From: Vibrio nitrifigilis
GTDB lineage: Bacteria; Pseudomonadota; Gammaproteobacteria; Enterobacterales; Vibrionaceae
NCBI RefSeq assembly: GCF_015686695.1
Contig: NZ_JADPMR010000004.1
Location: 124,001-188,000, forward strand
DNA length: 64,000 nt
Direction of reading: 5' to 3'
The notes beneath the pieces were generated by a model. It had not been told where the DNA came from. It made no database searches and worked only from the letters and a program-made list of their open reading frames with translations. This document shows, piece after piece, positions 36,247 through 44,733 of this stretch (its first letter is position 1; the number at the start of each line of letters is the position of its first letter). The position numbers and the translations under genes are program-made.

Positions 36247-37641
36247 TTAGCGTCCTTTGCCAAATAGAATCACTTCAGTTGTTCTTAGTAAGATCAGTAA
36301 ATCGAACAAGAATCCGCGATATTTGATGTAATACAAATCGTATTTTAGCTTCTCAATGGCGTCTTGCTTGCTACTACCATAAGGATATTTGAGTTGAGCC
36401 CACCCAGTTAGGCCGGGTCGGACACTATATCGTTGGTTGTAATAGGGGATATCTAATTCAAATTCCTTAGTAAATTGTGGGCGTTCAGGTCGAGGTCCAA
36501 CAAATCCCATATCACCACGAATCACGTTAAATAACTGAGGAAGCTCATCAATGCGATATTTGCGTAACACGTGTCCCACTTTTGTGATGCGCGGATCTTG
36601 AGTTTGAGCCCATTTAGCGCCGTCTTTTTCAGCGTCGATACTCATGCTACGAAATTTATAAATGGAGAAAAGTTTACCATCCAGCCCAACGCGAATCTGG
36701 GAGTATAAAACTGGAGCGGTAAGACCGTCTTCCAACTTGATGGCAATGATAGCAACGAGCATGAAAGGCCACACAATGCTAAAAATTGCTAATGATATTA
36801 GTGTATTAAATGTCCAGTCTAAGGCCTTATGCAAATGACTGTAGTAGTGACTTGGTCCATAAATTATCCATGAAGGATAAACTTGTGTGACCGCCACTTG
36901 ACCCGTTTCATGCTCGAAAAAATCGACAATGTTGGTAATTGTGATTCCAAGACGCTTGCAAGCGGCAAGGCTTTCATTGGGAAGAACATTACGGCGCTCA
37001 TCACAGGCGACGACTATCTCGCGAATGTGATTTTTTATAGCGAATGTTTCTAGTGGTTCATCGAGGTCTAATTTTTTTTCAAATTTGATGCCATCTGGAG
37101 AGTCTCCAAGCATCTCGACAAAGCCGACAAAGTTCAGCCCGATACGATCGGTTTTGCGGCGCATGTATTGCTCAATAATTTTGGCTCTCTCACCCGCCCC
37201 CAATACCAAAACGTTTTTTTCGCCTAATTTTTGATAAGAGGTTTTGCTCAGTAAGTAACGGGTAAAAACCAAAGCAATAAAGGCGATAGCTGAAAAATAT
37301 TCGGCATATAAATGGGGCTGGTTTGCGTTGATAACCCAATATACTAATTTGTCAATTAAATAGGAAAAAATAACGCAGGCAAAGATACGAATCACAATTC
37401 CAGTGAACGTTTCTCTCAACTTTACATTGTAAAGTCCAACAGAAAGAATAAAGATGGAAATGGTTATTGCGAAAACTATCGTTTGCAACCATTGATTTTT
37501 TTGATCAATGTCAGCGTACGGTGATAAATAATGACTTAATAGATAGTTACATAGAAAGTACGTGCAAAATATAGCAATCAAGTCAGTAAATATCACTATT
37601 ACACTACTTGGCTTTATGCCATTGAAAAGTGTACTGTTCAT
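36247..37641 (-). CDS. Undecaprenyl-phosphate sugar transferase, XrtA/PEP-CTERM-associated (TIGR03013 type)
   Basis: A 464-residue polyprenol phosphate sugar transferase that starts the polymer by adding a sugar phosphate to undecaprenyl phosphate. Four or five N-terminal helices are followed by a Rossmann-like domain (VLVLGAGERAKII) and a fifth helix. The catalytic C-terminal domain has the motifs SQIRVGLDGKLFSIYKFRSM, KYRIDELPQLFNVIRGDM, VGPRPERPQF and RYSVRPGLTGWAQL. AGGGA is ten bases from the ATG at 37641, which is preferred over the ATG at 37650. It is the first gene of the minus-strand operon. Confidence 0.9.
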   Translation of the reverse strand: MNSTLFNGIKPSSVIVIFTDLIAIFCTYFLCNYLLSHYLSPYADIDQKNQWLQTIVFAITISIFILSVGLYNVKLRETFTGIVIRIFACVIFSYLIDKLVYWVINANQPHLYAEYFSAIAFIALVFTRYLLSKTSYQKLGEKNVLVLGAGERAKIIEQYMRRKTDRIGLNFVGFVEMLGDSPDGIKFEKKLDLDEPLETFAIKNHIREIVVACDERRNVLPNESLAACKRLGITITNIVDFFEHETGQVAVTQVYPSWIIYGPSHYYSHLHKALDWTFNTLISLAIFSIVWPFMLVAIIAIKLEDGLTAPVLYSQIRVGLDGKLFSIYKFRSMSIDAEKDGAKWAQTQDPRITKVGHVLRKYRIDELPQLFNVIRGDMGFVGPRPERPQFTKEFELDIPYYNQRYSVRPGLTGWAQLKYPYGSSKQDAIEKLKYDLYYIKYRGFLFDLLILLRTTEVILFGKGR

Positions 37642-38073
37642 TATTGTCATCCCTGCTGCCAGAGAATTTAGATTAAGTATAAAGTACGGTAACTTAATCT
37701 TATAAAGTCATTGTATATATGAACAGATATTAACAGTTTAATATACAACCCTTGGCTCTGGCATCTTCTGAATTAATTATAATTTCGTTATTTAATAGTT
37801 ACTTATAAAATTTCGTTTAATTTCATGTGTTTATTCATTCTTTTTTCGTTGTGCCTCCCCAGCTTTTTTGTTGATAGATTTGAATTTTAGACACTCTTGG
37901 AAAAAAGTAAAAATATAAATGTTAGTAAATTTTTCTTGCGACTCTAACACTTTGCTCTATTTTAAACTACGGGTCAACATCATAATATATATTTGTTCTG
38001 CTTATGATTTGGTTTAATAGGTTCTATTTTATGGTTTGGTATGCAATAAATAATAGTAATAAAATGCGCACTG

Positions 38074-38087
38074 TCTCAAATGTGAGA
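38074..38087. promoter_or_regulatory. Inverted repeat TCTCAAATGTGAGA
   Basis: A 5-bp inverted repeat with a four-base centre, about 190 bp upstream of the export lipoprotein gene. It could be a regulator site (for example for a LuxR-, CRP- or LysR-like protein), but no specific consensus is met. Confidence 0.25.
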
Positions 38088-38150
38088 TAAATGCAATAAA
38101 TGTTACTTGCATAGTTAAATTATGAAAAATAAATAAATAATGAACTGTAA

Positions 38151-38179
38151 ATAACTAAGGATTAGTTATAAATTATAAT
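38151..38179 (+). promoter_or_regulatory. Candidate promoter with 19-bp palindrome upstream of -10 box
   Basis: A perfect palindrome, ATAACTAA-GGA-TTAGTTAT (38151-38169), is followed by TATAAT at 38174-38179. A normal 17-bp spacer would put the -35 hexamer at the left arm, which is far from consensus. This arrangement fits a promoter controlled by a dimeric protein bound over the -35 region. It lies about 100 bp upstream of the export lipoprotein start and probably drives the operon to 44434. Confidence 0.5.
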
Positions 38180-38276
38180 CGCCTCGATTTAACTTGATTA
38201 GAATAATTTGAGCTATCTTATTGAAGTTAAAACTTGTAACAAAGGAAATTTCGTTATACATACGGTGGATGTAACC

Positions 38277-38924
38277 ATGAAAGGAATTGGTAAATTTATA
38301 TTTAGGTTCTCTCGTTTAATTGCAATTAGTTGTTCTGTATTTATTGTTGCCTGTTCAAGTTCTCTTCCTGGCTTGCCAACAGCGACTGTACATCCATCTC
38401 TCACTAAGAATATTAATGACTATTCGTATCTGATTGGCCCCGGAGATTCACTTAACGTTTTTGTATGGGGCAACGCTGAAGTTTCTGGCACTTATAAAGT
38501 GCGGCCTGATGGAATGATTACTACTTCATTGGTTGAAGATATCCATGCGTCAGGTAAAACACCAACTCAGCTGGCTCGTGAGATTGAAGCAAAATTGGCA
38601 AATTACATCCGACAACCGATCGTTTCGGTCATCGTTGATGGGTTTGTTGGTCCTTTTAGTGAGCAAGTTCGCGTTATTGGGGAAGCCTCACAACCTAAAG
38701 CCATTAGTTACACCAAGAATATGACGCTACTTGATGCCATGATTCAAGTCGGGGGATTAACTGAATATGCAAACGGTAATCATGCAAGCCTGATTCGAGT
38801 CGTTAACGGTAAGCAAAAACAGTATGGATTGAAGATAGATGATTTATTGGAAGATGGAAATATCAAAGCTAACGTCGATTTATTGCCTGGGGACATCATC
38901 ATTATCCCTGAGTCATGGTTTTAA
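38277..38924 (+). CDS. XrtA/PEP-CTERM system exopolysaccharide export lipoprotein (Wza-like)
   Basis: A 215-residue outer-membrane-associated lipoprotein. The signal peptide ends in a lipobox-like CSVFIVAC, giving lipidated Cys. The polysaccharide export domain follows, with YLIGPGDSLNVFVWGNAEVSGTYKVRPDGMI, then a SLBB-type ligand-binding domain (VRVIGEASQPKAISYTKNMTLLDAMIQVGGLTE). It forms the exit channel for the polymer together with the chain-length protein. The ATG at 38277, preceded by GGTGGA, gives a normal lipoprotein leader; a longer frame from a TTG at 38208 does not. Confidence 0.88.
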   Translation: MKGIGKFIFRFSRLIAISCSVFIVACSSSLPGLPTATVHPSLTKNINDYSYLIGPGDSLNVFVWGNAEVSGTYKVRPDGMITTSLVEDIHASGKTPTQLAREIEAKLANYIRQPIVSVIVDGFVGPFSEQVRVIGEASQPKAISYTKNMTLLDAMIQVGGLTEYANGNHASLIRVVNGKQKQYGLKIDDLLEDGNIKANVDLLPGDIIIIPESWF

Positions 38925-38944
38925 TCGGTCGGGGGAAATAGATA

Positions 38945-40477
38945 ATGCATGATATGTTTGAAGAGATCCTCCAATACTTGCGCGGTGTTTGGCTTAAAAA
39001 GCGTTATATCGTCATCATTAGCTGGTTGGTCTGTATTTGTGGTTGGATGTTTGTTGCCACAATGCCTGATCAGTATACCTCTGAAGCGCGAGTTTATGCT
39101 GATACTCGATCAATATTAAAACCGTTGTTACGAGGCTTGGCTGTCGAGGTCGATCCATCTAAAGAGTTACATTTGATGGTAAAAACTTTACTGAGTCGTT
39201 CAAACTTGGAAACGATTGCCCGTAACGTTGATGCCAATGTGCGAGCCAAAAATAGTGAAGAATATGAAGCAATTATAAAAAACCTAGAAGATAACATTGT
39301 AATTCGTTCTGGTGGTCGAGAAAACTTATACACGATTAGTTATAGCGGTACTAATGCGGTTTATACGAAAAATGTCGTGCAAGCCGCACTCAATGTATTT
39401 GTTGAAAATACGTTATCTGAACAGCGTTTGGATACGGATAATGCAAGTCAAATTATTGCGACGCAAATTTCTGAGTATGAATCTCGTTTGAAGAGCGATG
39501 AGTCCAAATTGGCGGAGTTTAAACGCCAATATCAAGGATTTTTGCCTGGTAGTGACTCTGGTTACTATTCTCAGTTGGAAAAAAACAAAGCGGCATTGGA
39601 AGATGCTCAATTAGCACTTAATGAGGCAACCACGAAGTTTAAGTCTATTTCTTCTCAAATGAGGAAAGAGGAAGCGAACGCTCATAATGAAATCTTGCGT
39701 GGTAAAACAGATTACGATGATCGGATTAATGCACTGCAACAACGACTCGATGATCTCCTGTTCAGGTATACCGATAAACATCCCGATGTGATTGAAACTC
39801 GTAATCAGTTGGCAGATTTGCAGAAATTGAAAGAGAAACAGCTGCAGTCTTATACTGTTGAAGATGCGTTGGAAAACGACCCTGTTTACCAAGACCTGAA
39901 GCGTAATTATAGCGAAACAGAAAATGATGTTGCGTCATTGAAAGTACGTGTCGATAACTATCAAAACAAAATAGCTGAATTACAGAAAGACCTTGATAAG
40001 GTTCCTGGTGTTGAGGCCCAACTGACGTCGTTAACTCGTAATTACAACATCACTAAAGAAAAATATGAACAATTACTCTCGCGTAAAGAGAGTGCTCGTA
40101 TTTCACAAAGTGTGGGTAATTCTGCCGATGACATTAAATTTAGAATTATCGATCCACCGCGTGTTCCGGATAAACCTTCTGGTCCAATACGCCCTCTGTG
40201 GTTTACAGGGGTACTCTTTGTTGGCTTGGGGGCTGGTGTCTGTCTTTCATTGTTAATTAGCCAAATTTCTCCAGTGGTATCGTCAACAAATCAACTATTG
40301 CAACTCACGGGTTTTAATACATATGGGGTTGTATCTGCGACTGGCATTTCCGGTATCTCGATATGGGAAAAGCGGAAAACGAAGTTGTTCATTTTATCTA
40401 ATGTTCTATTGATATTGCTTTTTGCTGTCATTGTCGCAATTAGTGTTGTTCCTTCTGCTCAAGATGTCTTGGTTTAA
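38945..40477 (+). CDS. XrtA system polysaccharide chain-length determinant (Wzz/GumC-like)
   Basis: A 510-residue inner-membrane protein. A helix at about residues 20-38 and one near 415-435 and another at 478-498 flank a long periplasmic coiled-coil domain (about 170-370, rich in heptads such as LEKNKAALEDAQLALNEA). A Wzz signature PRVPDKPSGPIRP lies just before the C-terminal helix. It controls polymer length and docks with the export lipoprotein and the tyrosine autokinase encoded next. GGGGGAAA lies before the ATG. Confidence 0.88.
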   Translation: MHDMFEEILQYLRGVWLKKRYIVIISWLVCICGWMFVATMPDQYTSEARVYADTRSILKPLLRGLAVEVDPSKELHLMVKTLLSRSNLETIARNVDANVRAKNSEEYEAIIKNLEDNIVIRSGGRENLYTISYSGTNAVYTKNVVQAALNVFVENTLSEQRLDTDNASQIIATQISEYESRLKSDESKLAEFKRQYQGFLPGSDSGYYSQLEKNKAALEDAQLALNEATTKFKSISSQMRKEEANAHNEILRGKTDYDDRINALQQRLDDLLFRYTDKHPDVIETRNQLADLQKLKEKQLQSYTVEDALENDPVYQDLKRNYSETENDVASLKVRVDNYQNKIAELQKDLDKVPGVEAQLTSLTRNYNITKEKYEQLLSRKESARISQSVGNSADDIKFRIIDPPRVPDKPSGPIRPLWFTGVLFVGLGAGVCLSLLISQISPVVSSTNQLLQLTGFNTYGVVSATGISGISIWEKRKTKLFILSNVLLILLFAVIVAISVVPSAQDVLV

Positions 40478-40491
40478 AAAGGGAGAATCCA

Positions 40492-41415
40492 GTGAGTACA
40501 ATTGAAAAAGCGATGGGTGAATTAAATCATTCACCAACCCCTAAAGAGACGTCTGTTACTCAAGAGTCCCATAGTCATACACAGCAAGCTCCTGTCGAGC
40601 CTAGGATTGGGAACATTAAGCCTAAGAGGGAGCCGTTTAAAGACAGTAGTCGAATTATTCCAATTAATAATTCGCTATTAGAAAGCCTTGGTATGATTAA
40701 TAACGGCAATAATGAATCAGAGCGACAAATCAAAGATGAATTTCGGCTGATTAAACATAAGTTGTTGAAAAAGGCCTTTTCCGCGGAGGAAGAGCACAAA
40801 CCTAATGCGAATAATCGCAACTTAATCATGGTATCAAGTGCAAATAGTAATGAAGGGAAAACTTTTGTTTCTATAAACTTAGCATTAAGTATTGCATCAG
40901 AAAGAGATAAAACCATCTTATTGATTGATGCTGATGTGCTGAGCCCAAGTATTGGTGAAACGCTTGGATTTGGTAATGAAATGCCAGGATTAACCGATTA
41001 CTTGTTAGGTAATGTAGGGGATTTGAGCGATATTATTTATCCTACAACAGTACCTGATTTTCGCGTGATGCCTGCGGGCAGTTCAAACAATATGAGTTAT
41101 GAACTCTTGTCGAGTGGCAAAATGGCCGCATTAATGGAAGAAATTTCCAATCGCTATAGTGACCGAATTATTTTGCTTGATTGCCCACCGCTTCTTGGTG
41201 TTGTGGAGACGGTGACTTTGTCCAATTTAGTCGGGCAAGCGGTCGTTGTTGTTGAACAAAACAAAACGAAACTCGATGATGTTAAACAAGCTGTTTCGTT
41301 ACTCAATAGTGAGATTGATACAGGGTTCGTCATTAATAAAGCAGTGCATAAAGCAGGGCATGGGTATGGATATGGCTATGGATATGGCTACGGCTCGAAG
41401 GATAGCAAAAAATAG
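40492..41415 (+). CDS. XrtA-associated tyrosine autokinase (BY-kinase)
   Basis: A 307-residue cytosolic bacterial tyrosine kinase of the CpsD/Wzc kinase type. Walker A is SANSNEGKT (about 116-124), Walker A' LLIDAD (143-148) and Walker B RIILLDCPP (225-233). The C-terminal tail is a Gly-Tyr repeat followed by a basic end, the expected tyrosine cluster for autophosphorylation. It starts with GTG preceded by GGGAG. The tail is encoded by a TATGGA/TATGGC repeat (41359-41394) in which the next gene begins in another frame. The phosphatase at 43988 is the likely counterpart. Confidence 0.88.
   Translation: MSTIEKAMGELNHSPTPKETSVTQESHSHTQQAPVEPRIGNIKPKREPFKDSSRIIPINNSLLESLGMINNGNNESERQIKDEFRLIKHKLLKKAFSAEEEHKPNANNRNLIMVSSANSNEGKTFVSINLALSIASERDKTILLIDADVLSPSIGETLGFGNEMPGLTDYLLGNVGDLSDIIYPTTVPDFRVMPAGSSNNMSYELLSSGKMAALMEEISNRYSDRIILLDCPPLLGVVETVTLSNLVGQAVVVVEQNKTKLDDVKQAVSLLNSEIDTGFVINKAVHKAGHGYGYGYGYGYGSKDSKK
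41359..41394 (+). repeat. Short tandem repeat coding for the Gly-Tyr tail and for overlapping starts
   Basis: Five copies of a TATGGN-like hexamer, with a 12-base higher unit TATGGATATGGC. In the kinase frame it encodes alternating Gly and Tyr. In the +1 frame it gives five in-frame ATG codons (41360, 41366, 41372, 41378, 41384) for the outer membrane protein gene. Confidence 0.75.
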
Positions 41416-42847
41416 CATTTACTCGCTCGGCTTTCTTCTCTTCATTATTAAGAACAGTGTTGCTGCTGACGTTATTGTGACTCCAAGTATTGAGACCAAA
41501 CTGGAATATACCGATAACGTAAAATCAGTTGCAACGAACGAGCAGAGTAGCGCTATTACCTATTTGATAGGTGGTTTGGCCATTGATGCCAAGGGAAATG
41601 ATGGCAATTTATCTTTGGACTACCAGTTGCAGCAATTACTGTATTCCTATGATAGTAGTGAAAATGAGTTGTTTAACAAACTGAAATTTGAGGCCAATAA
41701 AGGACTTTTTGCCACAACAAATCTTCGGGGTAACCTCTCGGCTGCTATTTCTAATTTGTCACGTAACATCGAAAGTAACGCTGATGATGATGTGAGCAAC
41801 GGGAACACCATTGAAACTCGTACTGCCGGTGGCGGGCTCTCTTATCAAAGCAATCCTGCGGGGCTATTTGATTTTTACGGCAGTGTTGATGCCACCATTA
41901 CCAATAACCAAGATGGTATCGGAGATAATCACTCGTTTACGAGCAAGGTCGATTTTGAACAGGGTAAAGATGCAAAAAAGGTTTTTTGGTCGAGTATTGA
42001 TCGCTATGAATTAACACAAGGTACAAGCACAGATAATGATACTAAGTCGACTGAATCTGAAAATGAAATAGGCTGGCGAACAGAGAGTGGTCTTAGTCCA
42101 CTCATTCATTCCTACTATGAAGATTATGAAGGTCAATCTAGTAGTGATAGTGAAGATTCCGCCAGTATTGGTCCTGGAGTTCGCTACTATGTTGAGCATG
42201 GCTCTTATATTGAAGTCGGCTATGATTTTACATTGAAATCAGACGATTCTAACTCTTGGCGTGCCAAAGCGCATTGGACCCCTTCTCCTAGGACGGCATT
42301 GGATCTTGATTATAAGCAACGTTTTTACGGTGATGCTTATTCTTTATCGTTTACTCACACTCAGCGTCGTTTAACTAATACCATCAGTTATACGGAGTCT
42401 GTCTCCAATTACAATCGTAGTTTATATATAGAGGGTAATAAGATAGATCAGTTGTCGTTGACGAAAACCCTGAGTTGGGAAAGCCAACTGGTATTTAAAC
42501 GTTCAACAGCAAACTTAAAAATAACGTCTGATAAAAAACAATCGATGAGTAATGTTTCAAGTGATACCGATGTTGAAACCTATGGCGTAGAACTTTCACT
42601 TGATCACAACTTAACACGACACACCATACTTTCTCCTGGGTTCTTGTGGAAATACTATAAATTTTATAATGAGGATGCGATCTCTCAAGAAGACTACTAT
42701 CGCAAATGGGATCTAGAGTTAAGTCATAAATTAACTCGTGAGCTCTCGTTGACCTTCGATGTGTCACATGAAGATCGTTCGTCTACGCTGAACAGCGCGG
42801 CTTACAAGGAAAATAGAGTCAGTATTAATGTAAGGAAAGAGTTTTAA
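41366..42847 (+). CDS. PEP-CTERM system-associated outer membrane beta-barrel protein (TIGR03016 type)
   Basis: A protein of about 493 residues with a signal peptide (ARRIAKNSIYSLGFLLFII...SVAA) followed by beta-strand-rich repeats typical of a surface barrel. Visible segments are ADVIVTPSIETKLEYTDN at the mature N-terminus, GPGVRYYVEHGSYIEVGYDF and the final strand VSINVRKEF ending in Phe. It matches the exosortase-associated outer membrane family TIGR03016. Several starts are possible in the tandem repeat; AGGG at 41355-41358 best serves the ATG at 41366, while a start at 41384 gives the most usual leader. It overlaps the kinase gene. Confidence 0.82.
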   Translation: MDMAMDMATARRIAKNSIYSLGFLLFIIKNSVAADVIVTPSIETKLEYTDNVKSVATNEQSSAITYLIGGLAIDAKGNDGNLSLDYQLQQLLYSYDSSENELFNKLKFEANKGLFATTNLRGNLSAAISNLSRNIESNADDDVSNGNTIETRTAGGGLSYQSNPAGLFDFYGSVDATITNNQDGIGDNHSFTSKVDFEQGKDAKKVFWSSIDRYELTQGTSTDNDTKSTESENEIGWRTESGLSPLIHSYYEDYEGQSSSDSEDSASIGPGVRYYVEHGSYIEVGYDFTLKSDDSNSWRAKAHWTPSPRTALDLDYKQRFYGDAYSLSFTHTQRRLTNTISYTESVSNYNRSLYIEGNKIDQLSLTKTLSWESQLVFKRSTANLKITSDKKQSMSNVSSDTDVETYGVELSLDHNLTRHTILSPGFLWKYYKFYNEDAISQEDYYRKWDLELSHKLTRELSLTFDVSHEDRSSTLNSAAYKENRVSINVRKEF

Positions 42848-42848
42848 T

Positions 42849-43961
42849 ATGTATGAATCGCACTTTGGTTTGTCAGGAAAGCCCTTTAAGTTGAGTCCCG
42901 ATCCACATTTTTTTTATGGAAGCCCTCATCATAGTAAAGCTATTTCGTATCTGAGGTATGGGTTGGAATCTGGTGAAGGTTTTATTGTGATCACTGGCCC
43001 TGTTGGTACGGGGAAAACAACGATCGCGCGTAGTTTGCTTAGCTCACTCGATGAATCGATAACTGCCATTCAACTCGTTACAACTCATCTTACTCCCGAT
43101 GCATTAATTAATATGATTGCCTCTAATTTTGGCTTGCAGGTTGAAGGGTTAGGTAAATCGGAAACGTTGAAACGTCTTGAAGGATTCTTAAACAACCTCA
43201 ACCGACAGGGGAAGCGGGCACTTTTGGTTATTGATGAAGCTCAGAACCTGCCTTCAGAGACGATTGAAGAGTTGCGAATGCTATCCAATTTTCAAGTCAA
43301 TGATAAACCGTTGATTCAAAGTTTTTTGCTCGGCCAAGAAGAATTAAAGCCCATTATTGAACTGCCTGAAATGGAACAATTCAGGCAGAGAATTATCGCG
43401 TCTTGTCATTTAGAAACCTTCAACATTGAACAGACCCGCGAATACATTTTGCATCGACTAAAGGTGGTTGGTTGGGATAATAACCCTCGTCTAGATGACA
43501 AGATTTTTGCGTTGATTAGCCAATACACGGGTGGCGTCGCGAGAAAAATTAATATTTTTATGGATCGTTTGTTCCTATATGCCTTTATGGAAAATATCCA
43601 GACGATAGATGAGCAAGCGGTAAGAAGTGTGATTGATGAAATGGGAGGTGAATTATCTGGCGGTTTACAATCGACGAGTCATACTCGCGCTCCCGTAAAT
43701 GCCAATACGGTTTCCTCCATGCATTATGACCACGCTGCATCAGTTGATTCTGTGGAGCTAGATAATCTTTGTCAGATATTGGCAGAAGTTAATCATATAT
43801 TAGATGATGTGGTGTCGAGAAAAACACTGACTATTAAGCACTTAGATCGTTTGATTCGTGAAAAACGCAAGTTGTTATCAAATAGAAATGAACCATCAGA
43901 AAGCAATCGCCTTGTTGAAAAACGTTGGCTACAGCAATTAATTAAAGAGCGTGAATTGTAA
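42849..43961 (+). CDS. XrtA/PEP-CTERM system-associated ATPase, ExeA-like
   Basis: A 370-residue AAA+ ATPase of the ExeA/GspA type, matching TIGR03015. The N-terminus YESHFGLSGKPFKLSPDPHFFYGS is diagnostic. Walker A is GPVGTGKTT (50-58), Walker B LLVIDEAQNL (126-135), and TGGVARKINIFMDRLFLYA forms the lid domain. The C-terminal part is predicted helical and charged. It probably helps localise or assemble the export machinery. It starts one base after the stop of the outer membrane gene. Confidence 0.9.
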   Translation: MYESHFGLSGKPFKLSPDPHFFYGSPHHSKAISYLRYGLESGEGFIVITGPVGTGKTTIARSLLSSLDESITAIQLVTTHLTPDALINMIASNFGLQVEGLGKSETLKRLEGFLNNLNRQGKRALLVIDEAQNLPSETIEELRMLSNFQVNDKPLIQSFLLGQEELKPIIELPEMEQFRQRIIASCHLETFNIEQTREYILHRLKVVGWDNNPRLDDKIFALISQYTGGVARKINIFMDRLFLYAFMENIQTIDEQAVRSVIDEMGGELSGGLQSTSHTRAPVNANTVSSMHYDHAASVDSVELDNLCQILAEVNHILDDVVSRKTLTIKHLDRLIREKRKLLSNRNEPSESNRLVEKRWLQQLIKEREL

Positions 43962-43987
43962 GGTGAGCCCTTGTATGAGAAAAGGCC

Positions 43988-44434
43988 ATGAATAAAAGCG
44001 TTCTAGTGGTTTGTACGGGGAATTTATGCCGATCACCCTACGCTGAATATCGGCTAAGAGAATTATGTCCTGACCTCGCAATTACGTCTGCTGGATTACA
44101 AGTCACTGAGCATCATCTTGAAGGGAAAAAGGCAGACAAAGTTGCGATTCAGGTTGCAAAAGAGATGGGGATCGATCTTTCTCAGCACAAAGCTATGCAG
44201 CTTAATGAGGCGTTAGTTGATGCTTATGATGTTATTTTGGTGATGGAGAGAGAGCAACAAGAGTTGTTTTGCGAATTGTTTCCCTACGCGAACTATAAGG
44301 TGTATTTGTTTGGTTTATGGAATGGTGGTGTGAACATAGACGACCCCTTTAACAAAGGGCAACTTGCTTTTCGTTTAGCGTTTAACATGATCGATAATGC
44401 TGTGAAGTCATGGTCAAACAAGTTGATGCAATAA
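43988..44434 (+). CDS. Low-molecular-weight protein tyrosine phosphatase (Wzb-like)
   Basis: A 148-residue phosphatase. The phosphate loop VCTGNLCRSPYAEYRL contains the nucleophile Cys9 and Arg15, and a DDPF motif (general acid Asp) lies near residue 118. It would dephosphorylate the tyrosine tail of the autokinase encoded at 40492, allowing cycles of polymerisation. It is the last gene of the operon and is followed at once by a hairpin terminator. A second phosphatase domain is fused to the ATP-grasp protein at 12003. Confidence 0.88.
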   Translation: MNKSVLVVCTGNLCRSPYAEYRLRELCPDLAITSAGLQVTEHHLEGKKADKVAIQVAKEMGIDLSQHKAMQLNEALVDAYDVILVMEREQQELFCELFPYANYKVYLFGLWNGGVNIDDPFNKGQLAFRLAFNMIDNAVKSWSNKLMQ

Positions 44435-44458
44435 AGGCTCAAACGAATTTGAGCCTTT
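44433..44458 (+). terminator. Terminator of the polysaccharide export operon
   Basis: An 11-bp stem AAAGGCTCAAA with a CGAA loop and its complement, starting in the stop codon of the phosphatase gene; the right arm ends in TTT followed by ATAGTT. A good loop and stem but a weak T-run. Confidence 0.65.
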
Positions 44459-44463
44459 ATAGT

Positions 44464-44729
44464 TATACCCAAGTAACCTCAAGATGCTGTTTCAGCGAGA
44501 ATGTATTCGCTCTTAGGCAAGGCACTGATTTGAAGACATAGTCATTCTACGTAGAAAATCAGCAACACAGCCTAGGAGCGAATACAACTCGCCCTTTGGG
44601 AGTTCATCAACAAACCTATTTCTGCGCTCAATCACGTTGAAAGGGAATAACCCTTCCTGCCGTGATTGAGCTTGACCTAGGCTCGTTGATGAAACTCTGA
44701 ATCCTGCATCTTGAGGTCATTTGGGTATA
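44464..44729. mobile_element. MITE-like inverted-repeat element (266 bp)
   Basis: Ends are 24-bp imperfect inverted repeats beginning TATACCCAA and leading to CCTCAAGATGC (three mismatches). The inside folds into two large hairpins: TGTATTCGCTCTTAGGC (44502-44518) pairs with 44570-44586, and GCTCAATCACG (44626-44636) pairs with 44661-44671. It has no coding capacity. Related pieces lie at 9243-9290 and 60152-60240. I recall TATACCCAA...CTCAAGATGC repeats from vibrio chromosomes, but no name can be given with certainty. It fills the interval between the export operon and the next gene. Confidence 0.75.
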
Positions 44730-44733
44730 GAAA

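Larger units (their letters stand above)
37642..38276. other. Divergent promoter region of the two XrtA operons
   Basis: A strongly AT-rich non-coding stretch between the priming sugar transferase and the export lipoprotein genes. On the right side lie two inverted repeats (38074-38087 and 38151-38169) and a TATAAT box at 38174-38179. I saw no ops/JUMPstart-like GGCGGTAG and no sigma-54 site. No ORF is supported; the frame extending the export gene upstream starts with a TTG and is not needed. Confidence 0.65.

Noticed and set aside
37642..38276. ops/JUMPstart antitermination element before the polysaccharide operons
   Set aside because: No GGCGGTAG-like core was seen by eye in this divergent region.
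38208..38276. N-terminal extension of the export lipoprotein from a TTG codon
   Set aside because: It would bury the lipoprotein signal peptide behind 23 extra residues; the ATG at 38277 has a good ribosome-binding site and a normal leader.
44464..44729. CRISPR array or integron-type repeat
   Set aside because: The repeats are inverted, not regularly spaced direct repeats; there are no spacers, no cas or integrase genes.
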